Counted from the stretch's first letter, positions 39,951-49,722 are shown. The stretch is DNA of 64,000 bases from Mesorhizobium loti (GCA_014189435.1 CP050293.1:3849001-3913000), one strand, 5' to 3'. The notes: generated from the sequence alone by a model not told the origin. A program made the numbers and translations.

Positions 39951-41348
39951 ATGCAATATGTGAGTACCCGCGGGGAAGCCCCCATTCTTGGATTTTCCGA
40001 CGCCGTGCTGGCTGGGCTGGCGCGCGACGGCGGGCTCTATGTGCCGCGCGAGTGGCCGCAGTTTTCCCCGGCCGAGATCCGCGCCATGCGCGGCCTTGCC
40101 TATCCCGATCTTGCCATCCGCGTGCTGTCGCCGTTCCTTGGCGGCGAAATCCCGGCGCCCGTCTTTGAACGGCTGGTGCGAGAAGCCTATGCCACCTTCC
40201 GCCACGAGGCCGTCTGCCCGCTGGTGCAGACCGGCCCCAACACCTTCATCCTGGAACTCTTCCACGGGCCGACGCTCGCCTTCAAGGACGTGGCGATGCA
40301 GCTTCTCGCCCGGTTGATGGACCATGTGCTTACCGAACGTGATCAGCACGCCACCATCGTCGGCGCCACCTCGGGCGACACCGGCGGGGCGGCAATCGAT
40401 GCCTTTGCAGGGCGCAACCGCACCGACATCTTCATCCTTTTCCCGCACGGCCGTGTCTCGCCGGTGCAGCAGCGGCAGATGACGACATCGACGGCTGAAA
40501 ACGTCCATGCGCTGGCGATCGAAGGCAATTTCGACGATTGCCAAGGCCTGCTCAAGGACATGTTCAACGATCACGGCTTTCGCGACCGGGTTGCGCTTTC
40601 GGGCGTCAATTCGATCAATTGGGCCCGCATCATGGCTCAGATCGTCTATTATTTCTCCTCGGCCCTGTCGCTCGGCGCGCCGGACAGGCCGGTCTCCTTC
40701 ACCGTGCCGACCGGCAATTTCGGCGATATCTTCGCCGGCTACGCGGCCAAGAAGATGGGCCTGCCGATCGAACGGCTGGTCATCGCCACCAACGACAACG
40801 ACATCCTGGCGCGGACCTTCGCGACCGGCGAATACCGCACCAAGGGCGTCTTTGCGACCACGTCGCCGTCGATGGACATCCAGGTGTCGTCCAATTTCGA
40901 ACGCTTGCTGTTCGAGGCCTCCGGCCGAGACGCCGCGACCGTGCGACGCTACATGGACAGCCTGAAGCAGTCCGGCGCTTTCACCATCGAAACCCAGCAA
41001 ATCGCAGGGATGCGGTCCGAATTCGATGCCGGCCGGGCTGATATGGACGAGGTCGCCGCCACCATCCGCTCGACGCTCGCGGCCAGCAACTATCTGCTCG
41101 ATCCGCACACAGCCGCAGCCGTACATGTCGCGGCGGGCAAGGCGTCAGGCGCGGTGCCGATGGTGGTGTTGGGCACCGCCCACCCGGCAAAATTCCCGGC
41201 CGCCGTCGAAGCCGCCAGCGGCGTCTCGCCCGCACTGCCCGCATGGCTAGGTGGGTTGATGACATTGGAGGAAAAATACACGGTACTTCCATCCGACCTG
41301 AAAATGGTGGAAGATTACGTCGGCCGCCGCGCGCGGGCGGCGCGTTAG
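39951..41348 (+). CDS. thrC: Threonine synthase
   Basis: A 465-residue PLP enzyme that converts O-phosphohomoserine to threonine. The pyridoxal-binding lysine is in FHGPTLAFKDVAMQL, the phosphate-binding loop in GATSGDTGGAAIDAF, and the N-terminus YVSTRGEAPILGFSDAVLAG and VPTGNFGDIFAGYAAKKMGL are typical of the class II (yeast/E. coli-type) enzyme. Together with thrB at 57.5 kb it completes the last two steps of threonine synthesis in this window. It is followed after 14 bases by an M16 protease gene, a usual rhizobial arrangement. Confidence 0.95.
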   Translation: MQYVSTRGEAPILGFSDAVLAGLARDGGLYVPREWPQFSPAEIRAMRGLAYPDLAIRVLSPFLGGEIPAPVFERLVREAYATFRHEAVCPLVQTGPNTFILELFHGPTLAFKDVAMQLLARLMDHVLTERDQHATIVGATSGDTGGAAIDAFAGRNRTDIFILFPHGRVSPVQQRQMTTSTAENVHALAIEGNFDDCQGLLKDMFNDHGFRDRVALSGVNSINWARIMAQIVYYFSSALSLGAPDRPVSFTVPTGNFGDIFAGYAAKKMGLPIERLVIATNDNDILARTFATGEYRTKGVFATTSPSMDIQVSSNFERLLFEASGRDAATVRRYMDSLKQSGAFTIETQQIAGMRSEFDAGRADMDEVAATIRSTLAASNYLLDPHTAAAVHVAAGKASGAVPMVVLGTAHPAKFPAAVEAASGVSPALPAWLGGLMTLEEKYTVLPSDLKMVEDYVGRRARAAR

Positions 41349-41362
41349 GGAGTAGTAGCCAT

Positions 41363-42655
41363 ATGGGTGTTGAGGTAAGCCGTCTGTCGAACGGCCTGAC
41401 AGTCGCCACCGAAACCCTTCAAAGCATCGAATCGGTTGCCCTTGGTGCCTGGGTCAAATCAGGTGCCCGCAATGAACGCGATGACGAGCATGGCATGGCC
41501 CATCTGCTCGAGCACATGGCGTTCAAGGGCACGAAACGGCGGAGCGCCTTCGAAATCGCCTCGGAGATCGAGGATGTCGGCGGCGAGATCAACGCCGCCA
41601 CCAGCGTCGAGACCACCTCCTACTATGCCAGGGTGCTCTCCGACGACGTGCCGCTGGCCGTCGACATCCTTGCCGACATCCTGCAGGAATCCGAATTCGA
41701 CCCGCAGGAGCTTGAACGCGAGCAGCATGTGATCCTGCAGGAGATCGGCGCCGCGCACGACACGCCCGACGACATCGTCTTCGACCGCTTCACGGAAACC
41801 GCCTATCGCCATCAGACGATTGGCCGCTCCATTCTCGGCACGCCCGAAACGGTCAAATCCTTCACCTCCAAGCAACTCCACGACTTCATCGAGCGGCAAT
41901 ATGGCGCCGAGCGCATGGTGATCGTCGCCGCCGGCGACATCAAGCACGACAATTTCGTGCGCGAGGTCGAAAAGCAGCTCGGCGGCTTCCGCAGCAAGGC
42001 CGACAGCACCATCCCGCAATATGCGCAATATGTCGGCGGCGACTTCCGCGAAGACCGCGACCTGATGGACGCGCAGATCGTCCTGGGGTTCGAAGGCCGC
42101 GCCTATCATGTGCGCGATTTCTATGCCTCGCAGGTGCTGTCGATGATCCTCGGCGGTGGTATGTCGTCGCGTCTGTTCCAGGAGGTCCGCGAGAAGCGTG
42201 GCCTGTGTTATTCGGTCTATGCCTTCCATTGGGGCTTTTCCGACACCGGCGTCTTCGGCGTCCATGCCGCCACCGGCCAGAGCGACATCGCCGAACTGGT
42301 GCCTGTCATCATCGACGAACTGCAGAAAGCCGGTGAGAAGATCCTGCAGGAGGAACTCGACCGCGCTCGCGCCCAATATCGCGCCGGGCTGATCATGTCC
42401 GCCGAAAGCCCGGCCAGCCGGGCTTCGCAGATTGCACGGCAACTGCTTCTGTTCGGCCGGCCGATCGCCAAGGAGGAACTGATGGAACGGCTGTCGGCGC
42501 TGACGATCGAGCGGCTGACCGATCTGTCGTCGCGATTGTTCTCGACCAAGCCGACGCTTACCGCTGTCGGGCCTGTGGGTACGCTGGCGCCATACGAAGC
42601 GATCCTCGAATCGCTCGCGGGCACGCAGACCACGGCCCGCAAGCTCGCCGTCTAA
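41363..42655 (+). CDS. M16 family zinc peptidase (processing-peptidase-like)
   Basis: A 430-residue pitrilysin-family metalloprotease. The inverted zinc motif H-x2-E-H is in AHLLEHMAFKGT and the third ligand glutamate in EREQHVILQEIG about 75 residues on. GLVMSAE-type and LGGGMSSRLFQEVREKRGL segments form the second half, so both M16 domains are present and the size matches bacterial relatives of the mitochondrial processing peptidase beta subunit. ATG 41363 has AGGGAG upstream; the longer frame overlaps thrC. Its natural substrate is not known. Confidence 0.93.
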   Translation: MGVEVSRLSNGLTVATETLQSIESVALGAWVKSGARNERDDEHGMAHLLEHMAFKGTKRRSAFEIASEIEDVGGEINAATSVETTSYYARVLSDDVPLAVDILADILQESEFDPQELEREQHVILQEIGAAHDTPDDIVFDRFTETAYRHQTIGRSILGTPETVKSFTSKQLHDFIERQYGAERMVIVAAGDIKHDNFVREVEKQLGGFRSKADSTIPQYAQYVGGDFREDRDLMDAQIVLGFEGRAYHVRDFYASQVLSMILGGGMSSRLFQEVREKRGLCYSVYAFHWGFSDTGVFGVHAATGQSDIAELVPVIIDELQKAGEKILQEELDRARAQYRAGLIMSAESPASRASQIARQLLLFGRPIAKEELMERLSALTIERLTDLSSRLFSTKPTLTAVGPVGTLAPYEAILESLAGTQTTARKLAV

Positions 42656-42670
42656 GCCTCTCAAAGCGTC

Positions 42671-43267
42671 GTGTTCGCGCTCCCTTTCTTTCGCCGAGAC
42701 CTGCCGGCGCTGAAAGGCGACCGCGTCACGCTACGCGTGCCGTTCACCAACGACTACCGCGAGTGGGCGGCGGTGCGCGGCGAAAGCCGGGCCTTCCTCG
42801 AACCATGGGAGCCGCGCTGGACGCCGGATGAACTCGACCGCACCGCATGGCGGCTGCGCATCAGCCGCTACCGCGAAGACTATGCGCAAGGGACCGCGAT
42901 CGCCTTCTTCATCTTCGAGAGGAGCAGCGGCAAGCTTGCCGGCGGCATCACGCTCGGCAACATACGTCATGGGGTCTCGCAAAGCGGCCATGTCGGTTAC
43001 TGGATCGGCGAGCGCTTCGGCGGCCGCGGCCTGATGACCGACGCGGTCAAGGTGGTGGCCCGCTTCGCCTTCGATACGCTGCGGTTGCACCGGATCGAAG
43101 CGGCCTGTATTCCCGACAATATCAGGTCGATCCGCGTGCTTGAAAAAGCCGGATTCCGGCGCGAAGGACTTCTGCGATCCTATCTCAGGATCAACGGCAT
43201 CTGGCAGGACCACTACCTCTACGCCCGGATCGCGGACGATCCGCCGGGCGTTGGAACGAAGGACTGA
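42671..43267 (+). CDS. GNAT-family N-acetyltransferase (RimJ-like)
   Basis: A 198-residue acetyltransferase that starts with GTG. ALKGDRVTLRVPFTNDYREW is the RimJ/RimL-type entry, the acetyl-CoA loop is YWIGERFGGRGLMTDAV, and SIRVLEKAGFRREGLLRSYL the conserved end. Relatives acetylate ribosomal proteins or small amines. It lies 15 bases after the M16 gene and 3 bases before the EAL protein, so these three may be one transcript with thrC. Confidence 0.88.
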   Translation: MFALPFFRRDLPALKGDRVTLRVPFTNDYREWAAVRGESRAFLEPWEPRWTPDELDRTAWRLRISRYREDYAQGTAIAFFIFERSSGKLAGGITLGNIRHGVSQSGHVGYWIGERFGGRGLMTDAVKVVARFAFDTLRLHRIEAACIPDNIRSIRVLEKAGFRREGLLRSYLRINGIWQDHYLYARIADDPPGVGTKD

Positions 43268-43270
43268 TTT

Positions 43271-46159
43271 TTGACGAAATTCCTGCGCAACGGGCCGCTG
43301 TTCGCCTTTGTCCTCGCGACAATCCTGACGCTGTGCGCGGCATCGTCGGCTTTCGCCGTCGAACCGATCAAGATTGCCCGCGACGACGTCGCTCTCGACC
43401 TTTCAGGCGCCGTCGAAATCTACCGGAACCAGGGCGAGAATTTCCAGGTGTCGACCGCGCCCGGACCGGACGGCATCGTGCGGCGCATCGAGGTCGAGGC
43501 CAACGATGCGCGCTCGACCGGCGACTGGGCAGTGTTCGCGCTCGCCAACACCACGGACCAGCAGCTCGACAGGCTGATCGTCGCACCGCATTTCCGCCTG
43601 GTGAATTCCGGCATCTTCTGGCCGGATCTCGGCTCGACCCGCATCGCCGCCATCACGCCCAGCGAGGGCTTCGCGCTCGACCGCCAGACCAGCCCGGACG
43701 CCGACGTGTTCCGGGTGACGCTGAACCCCGGCACGGTGATCACCTTCATCGCCGAACTGGCCTCGCCGAAGCTGCCGCAGGTCTACCTCTGGGATCCGGA
43801 ATCCTACAAGGACTCGGTCAATTCCTACACGCTGTTTCGCGGCATCGTCATCGGCATTGCCGGCCTTCTGGCGCTGTTCCTGACCATCCTTTTCGTGGTC
43901 AAGGGAACCTCGATGTTCCCGGCGACGGCGGCACTTGCCTGGGCGGTGCTGGCCTATATCTGCGTCGATTTCGGCTTCCTCAACAAAATCATCGAGATAT
44001 CGCCCGGCAATGAGCAGATGTGGCGAGCGGGAACGGAGGTGGCGCTGGCTGGAACCTTCGTGGTGTTCCTGTTCGCCTATCTCAACCTGAACCGATGGCA
44101 CGGCCATTTCAGCTACGGTGCGCTGGTCTGGATCCTCGGACTGGTGCTGATCGCCGGCGTCGCCATCGTCGATCCGGCGGTCGCCGCCGGCATCGCCCGC
44201 ATCTCGTTTGCCGCCACCGCGCTCACCGGGCTCGGCCTGATCATCTTCCTCGGGATTCGTGGTTATGACCGTGCGATCATGCTGGTGCCGAGTTGGGTCA
44301 TGGTGCTGTTGTGGCTGTGCGGATCGTGGATGGCGATCACCGGCATGCTCGACAACGATATCGCCCAGCCGGCCCTGGGCGGCGGGTTGATCCTGATCAT
44401 CCTGCTGATCGGCTTCACCGTCATGCAGCATGCCTTTGCCGGCGGCGCGCTGCACCAGGGCCTGTTCTCCGACCTCGAGCGGCAGGCGCTGGCGGTGGCC
44501 GGATCGGGCGACACGGTGTGGGACTGGGACGTGCTGCGCGACCGCGTCGTCACCAAGCCCGATGTCAGCATCCAGCTCGGGCTTGCGCCGAACAGCCTGG
44601 GCGGTGCGGCGCGCAACTGGCTCCCGGTGCTGCATGCCGACGACCGCGACACCTTCCGCACGACACTCGACGTCGTGCTCGAACACCGGCGCGGCCGGGT
44701 ATCGCAGAATTTTCGCCTGCGCGGCGCCGACGGGCACTATCACTGGTTCAACTTGCGCGCGCGACCGGTCATCGGATCGGACGGCGAGGTCATCCGCTGC
44801 GTCGGCACCATGGTCGACGTCACCGAGCAGAAGAAGTCCGAGGAAAGGCTGCTGCACGACGCCGTTCACGACAATCTGACCGGCCTGCCGAACCGCGAAC
44901 TGTTGATGAACCGGCTGGAAGCGATCATCTCGATCGCCCGCACCGAAGAGAAGGTGCGCCCAACCGTCTTCGTCATCGACATCGACCGTTTCAAGCAGGT
45001 CAATGACGGGCTCGGCATCTCGGCCGGCGACACCATCCTTTTGACCATCGCACGGCGCCTGCACCGGCTGCTCAAGCCGAAGGATTCGCTGTCACGCTTT
45101 GCCGGCGACCAGTTCGCACTGATGCTGCTGTCCGAACAGGACCCGGCCCGCATCGCTGCGGTCGCTGATGCCATCAAGCATGCCATCAACAACCCGATCA
45201 CCTTCGCCAAGCGCGAGATCGTGCTGACCGCGTCGATCGGCTTGATCACCTGGAACTCGCCGCAGATGTCGGCCGAGGACATGGTCAAGGATGCCGAGCT
45301 TGCCATGCATCAGGCCAAACGCTTCGGCGGCGACAGGATCGAGCCGTTCCGTCCGGCTTTCCGCACCGTCGGCACAGATCGGCTGCAGTTCGAATCCGAC
45401 CTGCGCCGCGCCATCGAACGGCGCGAATTCACGCTTGCCTACCAGCCGATCGTGCGGCTCGAGGACGGCAGCGTCGCCGGCTTCGAAGCGTTGCTGCGCT
45501 GGGACCATCCGCGCCGCGGCATGATCCCGCCGGCGGATTTCATCCCGGTCGCCGAAAGCTGCGGGCTGATCGTGCAGCTCGGCTTGTTTGCCATGCAGCA
45601 GGCGGCGGAAGACCTGGCCAGCTGGCAAAAGCAGATCGGCGATGCGCCGCTGTCGGTCTCGGTCAATTTGTCCAGCCGCCAGCTCATCCGCCGCGATCTG
45701 GTCAGCGATGTCCGCTCCGTCATTGCGCGCGCTAACCTCAAGCCGCGCTGCTTCCGGCTCGAGCTCACTGAATCGCTTGTCATGGACAATCCCGAGCAGA
45801 CCGCCCATGTGCTGACCAAGCTGAAGCAGCTCGGCATCGGCCTGTCGCTGGACGATTTCGGCACCGGCTATTCGTCATTGGCCTATCTGACGCGCTTCCC
45901 CTTCGACACCATCAAGATCGACAAGAGCTTCGTCGACGACAACACGCCCAAGCGCGCGGTGCTGCTCAAATCGATGGTCAACATGGCGCATGAGCTCGGC
46001 CTGTCGGTCGTCGCCGAGGGCATTTCGGACGAAAGCGATGCGCTTGAATTGCGCCAGATGGGCTGTGAATATGTCCAGAGCTTCATGTTCGGCGCACCAA
46101 TGCCGGGCGACCAGGTGCTGAAGACGCTGAAAGAGCAGTATCCGCTGACGCAGGCTTAG
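43271..46159 (+). CDS. 7TM-sensor / PAS / degenerate GGDEF / EAL protein (probable c-di-GMP phosphodiesterase)
   Basis: A 962-residue membrane signalling protein starting at TTG. Residues 1-30 are a signal peptide; a periplasmic 7TMR-DISMED2-like domain reaches about 185; seven helices (about 190-395) follow; then a PAS/PAC domain (about 405-520). The diguanylate cyclase domain keeps the fold (HDNLTGLPNRELL, IDIDRFKQVND) but its active site near residue 610 is AGDQF in place of GGDEF. The EAL domain is intact: FEALLRW (about 738), NLSSRQ, ELTES, DDFGTGYSSL, IKIDKSFV, AEGI. So it should degrade c-di-GMP, perhaps with the GGDEF part as a GTP sensor. Confidence 0.9.
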   Translation: MTKFLRNGPLFAFVLATILTLCAASSAFAVEPIKIARDDVALDLSGAVEIYRNQGENFQVSTAPGPDGIVRRIEVEANDARSTGDWAVFALANTTDQQLDRLIVAPHFRLVNSGIFWPDLGSTRIAAITPSEGFALDRQTSPDADVFRVTLNPGTVITFIAELASPKLPQVYLWDPESYKDSVNSYTLFRGIVIGIAGLLALFLTILFVVKGTSMFPATAALAWAVLAYICVDFGFLNKIIEISPGNEQMWRAGTEVALAGTFVVFLFAYLNLNRWHGHFSYGALVWILGLVLIAGVAIVDPAVAAGIARISFAATALTGLGLIIFLGIRGYDRAIMLVPSWVMVLLWLCGSWMAITGMLDNDIAQPALGGGLILIILLIGFTVMQHAFAGGALHQGLFSDLERQALAVAGSGDTVWDWDVLRDRVVTKPDVSIQLGLAPNSLGGAARNWLPVLHADDRDTFRTTLDVVLEHRRGRVSQNFRLRGADGHYHWFNLRARPVIGSDGEVIRCVGTMVDVTEQKKSEERLLHDAVHDNLTGLPNRELLMNRLEAIISIARTEEKVRPTVFVIDIDRFKQVNDGLGISAGDTILLTIARRLHRLLKPKDSLSRFAGDQFALMLLSEQDPARIAAVADAIKHAINNPITFAKREIVLTASIGLITWNSPQMSAEDMVKDAELAMHQAKRFGGDRIEPFRPAFRTVGTDRLQFESDLRRAIERREFTLAYQPIVRLEDGSVAGFEALLRWDHPRRGMIPPADFIPVAESCGLIVQLGLFAMQQAAEDLASWQKQIGDAPLSVSVNLSSRQLIRRDLVSDVRSVIARANLKPRCFRLELTESLVMDNPEQTAHVLTKLKQLGIGLSLDDFGTGYSSLAYLTRFPFDTIKIDKSFVDDNTPKRAVLLKSMVNMAHELGLSVVAEGISDESDALELRQMGCEYVQSFMFGAPMPGDQVLKTLKEQYPLTQA

Positions 46160-46163
46160 CGGC

Positions 46164-46772
46164 TCAGGCGTGTCCGGCCGCGAGGCTGAGATGTGCGAGG
46201 TCGATGCCGATCGAGGCGAGGATCCGGTCGTATTTGCGTTCGATGTCGGTGTCGAACAGAAGCTCGGCATTGGCCGGACAGGTCAGCCAGCCATTCTCGG
46301 CGATCTCGGTCTCCAACTGGCCGGCGCCCCAGCCGGAATAGCCGAGCGCCATCAGCGCGTGACGCGGTCCGCGGCCGGACGATATGGCGCGCAAGATGTC
46401 GACGGTCGCGGTCAGGCAGATGTCGTCCGAAACGGTCAGCGACGATTCCACCCGGTAGTCGCCCGAATGCAGGACAAAGCCCCGGCTGCGATCCACGGGC
46501 CCGCCATTGCGCACGACGAAATCGCGCGCCTGCGCCGGCAAGCGGATCGCCTCCTGTTCGTTCATGATGCCCAATTGCACGAGCAGGTCCGGAAACAGCA
46601 TCTGCTGTGTCTGGTTGATGATCAGGCCCATGGCGCCCTCATCCGAGTGCGCGCAGACATAGATGACGGAGCGCGTGAAACGGTCGTCCTTCATGCCGGG
46701 CATGGCAATCAGGAACTGATCGTCGAGAAAGCCGCGGCTGGCGACCGTCTTCTTGTGGCGCAACAAGTCCAT
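46164..46772 (-). CDS. YqgE/AlgH family protein (DUF179)
   Basis: A 202-residue cytoplasmic protein of the YqgE/AlgH family. [20 protein letters not shown] and [15 protein letters not shown] are the family's start, [16 protein letters not shown] and [20 protein letters not shown] the centre and end. The role is unclear in the family; it was once linked to alginate regulation in Pseudomonas. It is convergent with the EAL gene and divergent from the DsbD-like gene. Confidence 0.9.
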   Translation of the reverse strand: MDLLRHKKTVASRGFLDDQFLIAMPGMKDDRFTRSVIYVCAHSDEGAMGLIINQTQQMLFPDLLVQLGIMNEQEAIRLPAQARDFVVRNGGPVDRSRGFVLHSGDYRVESSLTVSDDICLTATVDILRAISSGRGPRHALMALGYSGWGAGQLETEIAENGWLTCPANAELLFDTDIERKYDRILASIGIDLAHLSLAAGHA

Positions 46773-46943
46773 GAAAGGGAGCGTAACGCGTTTCCAAAGC
46801 GCCGAAAAGATGCGCCGTGCGGGATTCGACCAAAGCCTATGCCGCCGGCTCGACCATTCTTATCCCTCGAGGTCACGCAAATATGATACCGGCAAGGCCA
46901 TGAAATCATTGCGCGGCCACGAACGGACGATCAAATCACCGCC

Positions 46944-47750
46944 ATGCAAAGCTTGAAAATCCTGCTGCTCGGCGCCGCCATCGGATCGGCAACCGCTCTT
47001 CCCGCCGCCGCCTCCTCGTCGGCATGGTACAACAGCGAGGGCGGCAAGGTCCGGCTGGTGACATCAGGCAAAGCCGATGATGCCGGCCGCATCCAGGGCG
47101 TCCTCGACATAGCGCTGAAGCCCGGCTGGAAGACCTACTGGCGCGATCCGGGCGACGCCGGTGTGCCGCCGCAGCTCGACATTTCAGCCAGCACCAACAT
47201 AACCGACGCCGCTCTGGCGTTTCCTGCCCCGCAGCGCCATGACGACGGCTATGGCAAATGGGCAGGCTACAACTATCCGGTTTCGCTGCCGGTGACATTC
47301 ACGCTGGGGACGCCGAACCAGCCGGCGGTCATCGATGCCGACATCTTTCTCGGTATTTGCGAAACGATCTGCATTCCGGTGCAGACGCGGTTGACCGTCG
47401 ACCCCGCCTCCGATCCGGACAATGCCGAGGACGCGGCGCTGGTGAAGGCGAGCTTCACGGCACTGCCAGCGCCCGCGAGATCCGATTTCGGCATCAATGT
47501 CCTGCCGGGCGACCATGAGACGCTAATTGTCGAGGCGAGTTTTCCCGGCGATCCGGAGGCAGCGGATTTCTTCGTTGCCGGCGAGCGGGACTACATGTTC
47601 GGCACCCCTGCCCGCAGCGAGAAGGACGGCAAGCTGATCTTCACCGTGCCGATCCTCGATCGCCCATCGACGACGCCGACGGATGGCGGGCTTCACTATA
47701 CGCTGACGAGTTCGGCTGGCGCGGTCGAAGGGGTTCTGCCTTTCCCTTGA
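46944..47750 (+). CDS. DsbD N-terminal-domain-like exported protein
   Basis: A 268-residue secreted protein. A signal peptide (MQSLKILLLGAAIGSATALP to AAASS) leads to an immunoglobulin-like domain with PGWKTYWRDPGDAGVPPQLD and the redox-type motif IFLGICETICIPVQTRLTVD, whose two cysteines are spaced C-x3-C as in the DsbD/ScsB N-terminal domain (Pfam DsbC). No DsbD membrane part is fused, so it must receive electrons from another protein or act as a chaperone. The peroxiredoxin gene follows 84 bases on, suggesting linked redox roles in different compartments. Confidence 0.82.
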   Translation: MQSLKILLLGAAIGSATALPAAASSSAWYNSEGGKVRLVTSGKADDAGRIQGVLDIALKPGWKTYWRDPGDAGVPPQLDISASTNITDAALAFPAPQRHDDGYGKWAGYNYPVSLPVTFTLGTPNQPAVIDADIFLGICETICIPVQTRLTVDPASDPDNAEDAALVKASFTALPAPARSDFGINVLPGDHETLIVEASFPGDPEAADFFVAGERDYMFGTPARSEKDGKLIFTVPILDRPSTTPTDGGLHYTLTSSAGAVEGVLPFP

Positions 47751-47834
47751 TCCAGCCCATCCGAACGGTTGCAGGAAGCCGTTGAGTTCGCTACGCAAAG
47801 ACAAGTCCTTCCCCATTTCCCAAGCGAGGAATTC

Positions 47835-48317
47835 ATGACCATTTCCGTTGGCGACAAGCTGCCTGACGTGACCTTCAAGACGATGACCGCCGATGGCGCC
47901 AAGCCGATCACCGGGGCCGAAATCTTCTCTGGAAAGAAGGTCGTGCTGTTTGGGGTTCCCGGCGCCTTCACACCCACCTGCAGCAACAACCATTTGCCCG
48001 GCTATCTCGAGAACCATGACGCCATCCTGGCGCGCGGCGTCGACACCATCGCTGTCGTTTCGGTCAATGACGCCCACGTCATGGGCGCCTGGGCGCACTT
48101 CACCGGCGGCGAGGGCAAGATCCTGTTCCTTGCCGACGGCAGTGGCGATTTCGCCAAGGCGGTGGGCCTCGACAATGACCTTTCCGCCGGCGGCATGGGG
48201 CTGCGTTCGAAGCGGTTTTCGATGATCGTCGACGACGGCAAGGTCACCGCTCTCAATGTCGAGACCAAGCCCGGCGTCGACGAGTCCGGCGCGGCTCATA
48301 TTCTGGGACAGCTCTGA
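47835..48317 (+). CDS. Peroxiredoxin (Prx5 type)
   Basis: A 160-residue thiol peroxidase that reduces hydrogen and organic peroxides. The peroxidatic cysteine is in the signature PGAFTPTCSNNHLPGYL (P-x3-T/S-x2-C). SFAKAVGLDND-type and MGLRSKRFSMIVDDGKV segments are those of the Prx5/AhpE-like 'PRX5-like' group. ATG 47835 follows GCGAGGAA. In other rhizobia I recall this gene directly next to rnhA, which here lies 8.6 kb away on the other side of the YcaO cluster. Confidence 0.93.
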   Translation: MTISVGDKLPDVTFKTMTADGAKPITGAEIFSGKKVVLFGVPGAFTPTCSNNHLPGYLENHDAILARGVDTIAVVSVNDAHVMGAWAHFTGGEGKILFLADGSGDFAKAVGLDNDLSAGGMGLRSKRFSMIVDDGKVTALNVETKPGVDESGAAHILGQL

Positions 48318-48411
48318 CCCTCAGCGGCGGCGTCGGGCGTGGGACCGCAATGGTTGCCCCGCCCGATGATCGCGCTGTGTTCCAGTGCTCGCTTTTGGGG
48401 GGACCCTAGAG

Positions 48412-48888
48412 ATGTTTGACATCTTCTGGCGCGCTATCGCGATCGGCATCGGCGCCACCGTGCTGATGGATTTCTGGGCCGTCTTCCTGCACAAGGCGTT
48501 CGGCCAGCCACGGCCGAACTGGGGGCCGGTCGGTCGCTGGGTCTGGCATCTCGGCGACAAGGTCTTCCACGACGATATCGGCGACGCAGCGCCTTACGCG
48601 CATGAAAAGGCGCTGGGTTGGGCCTTTCATTATTTTGTCGGCATCGTCTACGGCATCATCCTGGTCGTGCTGGCCGGAGCGGGCTGGCTTGCCGCGCCGA
48701 CATTCCTGCCGGCCTTCATCCTCGGCATCGTCACCGTCGGCGCCGGCTGGTTCCTGCTGGCGCCCGGCATGGGCGCCGGCTGGGCTGCCTCGAAGCGCCC
48801 CAACCCGATGCAGATCCGTGCCCTCAACCTGGTATCCCACACGGTGTTCGCGCTCGGGCTGTACGGCACGGCGCTGCTGATCCGCTAG
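48412..48888 (+). CDS. DUF2938 family membrane protein
   Basis: A 158-residue protein with four predicted helices. IAIGIGATVLMDFWAVFLHK, WGPVGRWVWHL and AFHYFVGIVYGIILVVLAGA are the DUF2938 pattern, and ASKRPNPMQIRALNLVSHTV ends the domain. Function unknown. The ATG at 48412 follows AGAG. It is the last gene before the AT-rich YcaO-cluster gene, convergent with it. Confidence 0.85.
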   Translation: MFDIFWRAIAIGIGATVLMDFWAVFLHKAFGQPRPNWGPVGRWVWHLGDKVFHDDIGDAAPYAHEKALGWAFHYFVGIVYGIILVVLAGAGWLAAPTFLPAFILGIVTVGAGWFLLAPGMGAGWAASKRPNPMQIRALNLVSHTVFALGLYGTALLIR

Positions 48889-48996
48889 ACTAGATGCCCC
48901 CAGACGGGCCGTCTGCCTGGCCTATCCGCCAACAACGGCAAGCCGGGCTGGGGCTGGTCGGTGACAACCCGCGATAGGTCATGCGCGCACTCGCGT

Positions 48997-49722
48997 CTAT
49001 GAGTCGCCAAGTCTTCCCCCGCGATGCCCCATCATCATCCGGGAAGCATACATCGTGGGTGAGCGCTTACCCGGCAGATTGGCATCGAGAACGATCTGTT
49101 CGACGAACCCCTGGCTCATTTCGAATTCCACGCACTCATCAAGCTTGTCGACAATCCATAGAAGATAATTGTCCGCCGACCCTGGATTCGAACGGTCAAC
49201 TTTCTTGTCATACCCGCAATCGTCGACAGGTATCGGTTGTGGCGCGGAAGGTATAAGCATAATTTTCGGCTTTGGAAGATCGTAACAATGGCCTTCATAT
49301 GAATAACCAACTATTATTCCGCACGAAAGAGCCGCTTCCTGCTTCACCATTTCATTAAGTGAAATTACGCTTGATATTACAATCAGCCCAAACTTTCGTA
49401 TATCCAAAGATATTTGCGTCGCATATCCAATACCTTCTGGAAATCTACTAGAGCTCTTGGCTAGTGAATTCGCTATCTGGCCACGTGTAAGCTTTCCATT
49501 TTGGCTAACCTTTTCCATTTGCTTTTTAATTTTTTCATTATTACTAGTATCATTAGTCCTAGATTTTACGGAAATATCGAATTCCTCTCCAGAAATACTT
49601 TTTTCCTCTCCGGGAAACAATAATTCGCCTCCGTTTGGGGAAATACCGTAGAGTCTGACCTGGGTTGCGTTGTACGCGCTCTGTGGGAAGGTCAGTGTCG
49701 GTCGGTGAAAATCGTCGCTCAT
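48997..49722 (-). CDS. AT-rich orphan protein, last gene of the YcaO-TfuA operon (candidate substrate)
   Basis: A 241-residue soluble protein I cannot assign to a family. It starts MSDDFHRPTLTFPQSAYNAT after a strong GGAGGGAG site. A polar, lysine-rich middle (about residues 50-90) precedes IRKFGLIVISSVISLNEM, then KPKIMLIPSAPQPIPVDDC, LLWIVDKLDECVEFEMSQGF and a Gly/Arg-rich tail MMMGHRGGRLGDS. The region 49240-49640 is strikingly AT-rich compared with every neighbour, a sign of separate, recent origin. It lies 30 bases after the metallopeptidase gene, so it should be co-expressed with it. It could be the modified substrate, an immunity or partner protein; nothing in the sequence decides. Confidence 0.7.
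   Translation of the reverse strand: MSDDFHRPTLTFPQSAYNATQVRLYGISPNGGELLFPGEEKSISGEEFDISVKSRTNDTSNNEKIKKQMEKVSQNGKLTRGQIANSLAKSSSRFPEGIGYATQISLDIRKFGLIVISSVISLNEMVKQEAALSCGIIVGYSYEGHCYDLPKPKIMLIPSAPQPIPVDDCGYDKKVDRSNPGSADNYLLWIVDKLDECVEFEMSQGFVEQIVLDANLPGKRSPTMYASRMMMGHRGGRLGDS

Noticed and set aside
43403..45064. Minus-strand open frame of 553 codons inside the EAL protein gene
   Set aside because: Asp/Gln/His-rich shadow typical of antisense frames in GC-rich genes.
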